Source: Lysobacteraceae bacterium NML93-0399
GTDB taxonomy: Bacteria; Pseudomonadota; Gammaproteobacteria; Xanthomonadales; Xanthomonadaceae
NCBI GenBank assembly: GCA_002307375.1
Contig: NTJI01000004.1
Span: forward strand, 62,001 to 126,000
Length of the DNA stretch: 64,000 nucleotides
Direction: 5' to 3'
In this document: piece after piece, positions 62,268 through 64,000 of the stretch
Layout: each line of letters starts with the position of its first letter
Numbering within the stretch: position 1 is the first letter of the stretch
Notes under the pieces: generated by a model
What the model was told of the DNA's origin: nothing
Databases searched by the model: none
The model's input: only the letters and a program-made list of their open reading frames with translations
Translations under genes and position numbers: made by a program

Positions 62268-63341
62268 CGAAATAACACATTGCCGGCCAACACAGCGACG
62301 GTCACCAGCCTTGTGCTGCCAGAACAACTGGCCCACCAAGCCGCCGATGCGGTTCGCGAATTGCTCGCCGAAGCGGCCGCTGCCAACACGACGCGCAGCT
62401 ATGCGACCGCCCTACGCTACTGGGCTGGCTGGCACCAAGGTCGTTACGGCATCGAATTGGCGCTGCCTGTCAGCGAGGCTGTGGTGATCCAGTTCCTGGT
62501 CGATCACATCCAGCGCAAAAACAAGGCCGGTCTGGTCAGCGAACTGCCTTCCGCGCTAGATCAGGCACTGGTGGCCGCTGGCCTCAAGGCCAAGGTCGGG
62601 CCGCTCAAGCTCTCGACCGTGGTCCAACGCGTGGCCGTCCTGTCCACAGCACACAAGCTCAAGCGCCTGGCCAACCCCTGTGAGCTGCCCAGTGTCAGGA
62701 CGCTTCTAAGCCGAGCCCGACGTGCTGCGGTCAAACGTGGCGAGCGACCCACCAAGAAGACCGCCATCACGCGTGCAGAGCTCGAGGCCATGCTGGCCAC
62801 CTGTGACGATAGCCTTGAAGGCCTGCGTGACCGCGCCCTGCTCTGCTTTGGGTTCGCCAGCGGTGGGCGCCGGCGTAGCGAGATCGCAGCGGCCGACATG
62901 CGTGACCTGCGCAAGGTTGGAGATGACGGCTATATCTATCGGCTGGAGTACTCGAAGACCCAGCAGGCTGGGGCGAAAGCGGATTCGACGCCGGACAAGC
63001 CGATCCTGGGGCGCAGCGCTGAGGCGCTCTCGACTTGGCTTGAAGCGGCAGAGATTCGTGAGGGAGCGATCTTCCGGCGGATCTGGAAGGATCGAGTTGG
63101 CCCTGCCCTGCTCCCTGGCTCGGTGGCGTCGATCGTGAAGCGCCGTGCCCGTCTGGCCGGGTTGGAAGGCGACTTCGGGGCGCACAGCCTACGATCGGGG
63201 TTTGTGACCGAGGCCGGCAAGCAAGGCGTCCCACTCCCCGCCGTGATGGCGATGACCGAGCATCGTTCCGTGGCGAGCGTGATTGGGTATTTTCAAGCAG
63301 GTGCAGCAGAGGACAATCCGGCAGGCCGTCTTCTCAAATAG
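62262..63341 (+). CDS. Tyrosine recombinase / integrase
   Basis: A 359-residue site-specific recombinase. The N-terminal SAM-like arm-binding domain covers about 30-130 (NTTRSYATALRYWAGWH). The catalytic domain has the first Arg in ASGGRRRSEIA, the HSLRSG box with the second Arg and His, the third His region TEHRSV, and the nucleophile Tyr in VIGYFQ. It looks intact. With a KfrA-like gene next to it and a large NTPase gene 84 bases downstream, it is likely part of a mobile defence module. A XerCD-type role at dif is possible but unproved. Confidence 0.92.
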   Translation: MKRNNTLPANTATVTSLVLPEQLAHQAADAVRELLAEAAAANTTRSYATALRYWAGWHQGRYGIELALPVSEAVVIQFLVDHIQRKNKAGLVSELPSALDQALVAAGLKAKVGPLKLSTVVQRVAVLSTAHKLKRLANPCELPSVRTLLSRARRAAVKRGERPTKKTAITRAELEAMLATCDDSLEGLRDRALLCFGFASGGRRRSEIAAADMRDLRKVGDDGYIYRLEYSKTQQAGAKADSTPDKPILGRSAEALSTWLEAAEIREGAIFRRIWKDRVGPALLPGSVASIVKRRARLAGLEGDFGAHSLRSGFVTEAGKQGVPLPAVMAMTEHRSVASVIGYFQAGAAEDNPAGRLLK

Positions 63342-63425
63342 GGCCATCGCGCCCCAATGGCTGCCGACTCGGAATCGTGGCCTTCCGGCGTGCACCATTA
63401 TCTGACTAAGTTCTGAGCTGATCCA

Positions 63426-64000
63426 ATGATGCCGATCTCCACACCTCCTGCCGACCGCACCTTCTTCGACCTGCCAACGGATGAGAAGTCCAACATCGAG
63501 ACCGCCGAGTTCCTGGCCAACTTTCGCTACGGGTCCAGAACAGGCTGGTCCGCGCTGTTGGAGTCCGAGCGCGTGCTCATCGTCTCCGAAGCCGGCATGG
63601 GCAAGACGTACGAATGCCAACGCCAGCAGAAGAGGCTGTGGGACGACGGCCGACCGTCGTTCTTCCTGGAGCTGGCCGTACTGGCGACGGATCCGTTGGA
63701 ACGACAGTTTTCCGTGGAGGAACAATCCCGTTTCGATGCCTGGAAGGCGGCCCAGACCGAGCGCGCGTTCTTCTTCCTGGACTCCGTCGACGAACTCAGG
63801 CTCACCCAGCGTTCGTTCGACGCGACGCTCAAGCGATTCGCATCAGCTTTGGGCGCCGCCCTCGACCGCGCATGCATCGTGTTGACATCGCGGCCCACCG
63901 TGCTCGATCTGGAGATCGTCCGCAGTCGGCTCCCGGTGACGCGGCCGGAGGAAATGTTCGTGCCGGAGGAATACTTCGCCAACGTGGCGATGAGCGTTGA
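63426..64000 (+). CDS. Large STAND/NACHT-like NTPase (5' part)
   Basis: The frame stays open from ATG 63426 to the window end, giving 191 visible residues (MMPISTPPADRTFFDLPTD...). A P-loop SEAGMGKTYE has its Walker Lys at residue 60. The Walker B region is FFFLDSVDEL (Asp119, Asp122-Glu123), and the following CIVLTSRP fits a STAND/NACHT sensor. Nucleotide-binding sensors of this class often end in a receptor or effector domain and protect against phage; the C-terminal part is not visible. It starts 84 bases after the recombinase, in the same direction. A nearby ATG at 63429 is an alternative start. Confidence 0.8.
   Translation, partial: MMPISTPPADRTFFDLPTDEKSNIETAEFLANFRYGSRTGWSALLESERVLIVSEAGMGKTYECQRQQKRLWDDGRPSFFLELAVLATDPLERQFSVEEQSRFDAWKAAQTERAFFFLDSVDELRLTQRSFDATLKRFASALGAALDRACIVLTSRPTVLDLEIVRSRLPVTRPEEMFVPEEYFANVAMSV

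Overview
The window is a high-GC gammaproteobacterial chromosome segment, most likely from the Xanthomonadaceae (Lysobacter/Luteimonas/Xanthomonas-like). The evidence is the GC-rich codon use, a bkd-ilvE branched-chain keto-acid operon, intergenic repeats of the GGGATTC/GTCATTCCCGC kind common in that family, and a lasso peptide precursor resembling the xanthomonins. Family names come from reading the proteins; no database search was run.

Layout. 1-3775: the folD 3' end, guaB, a repeat-rich spacer and guaA with its terminator. 3958-12850: a defence island directly behind guaA, with an Mrr-like nuclease and a type I restriction-modification operon. Genes recognised as the two-gene Kiwa anti-phage system (kwaA, kwaB) and a 40-residue ORF lie between hsdS and hsdR in an overlapping chain. 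12862-13784: two paralogous XRE regulators and three matching CTACG-N5-CGTAG operators. 13944-21825: a lasso peptide cluster. It holds a TonB receptor and an AtxE2-type isopeptidase on the plus strand, and lasC (broken), lasB and the precursor gene lasA on the minus strand, plus a GntR regulator. The predicted core closes a 7-residue ring (Gly1 to Glu7).

22102-36302: an OmpR-type response regulator, a structured leader, a ~2,670-residue repeat-rich surface protein ending in two OmpA-like domains, its outer-membrane barrel partner and a histidine kinase. 36619-41347: a small conserved protein, an arsenic operon (arsR, arsC, acr3) and a ZnuD-like TonB receptor with a His/Cys-rich loop. 42004-59313: mostly chromosomal core. 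This includes a small membrane protein, a CDF-like protein, ilvE-lpd-bkdB-bkdA2-bkdA1 with a divergent LysR gene, DUF2256 plus a photolyase-related gene, tadA, a DUF2721 protein, orn, mscS, ppsA and its regulator ppsR, and a DUF1249 protein. 59410-59620: tRNA-Ala(GGC) and tRNA-Glu(TTC).

60468-60495 closely matches the chromosome dimer resolution site dif, which places the right end in the replication terminus. Just beyond it lie a KfrA-like coiled-coil protein, a divergent tyrosine recombinase and the start of a large STAND/NACHT-like NTPase that runs off the window; this looks like a mobile defence module. The most notable points are the nested Kiwa/type I operon, the xanthomonin-like lasso cluster with a doubly damaged cyclase gene, the repeated operator beside the XRE pair, and the dif-adjacent recombinase/NTPase module.
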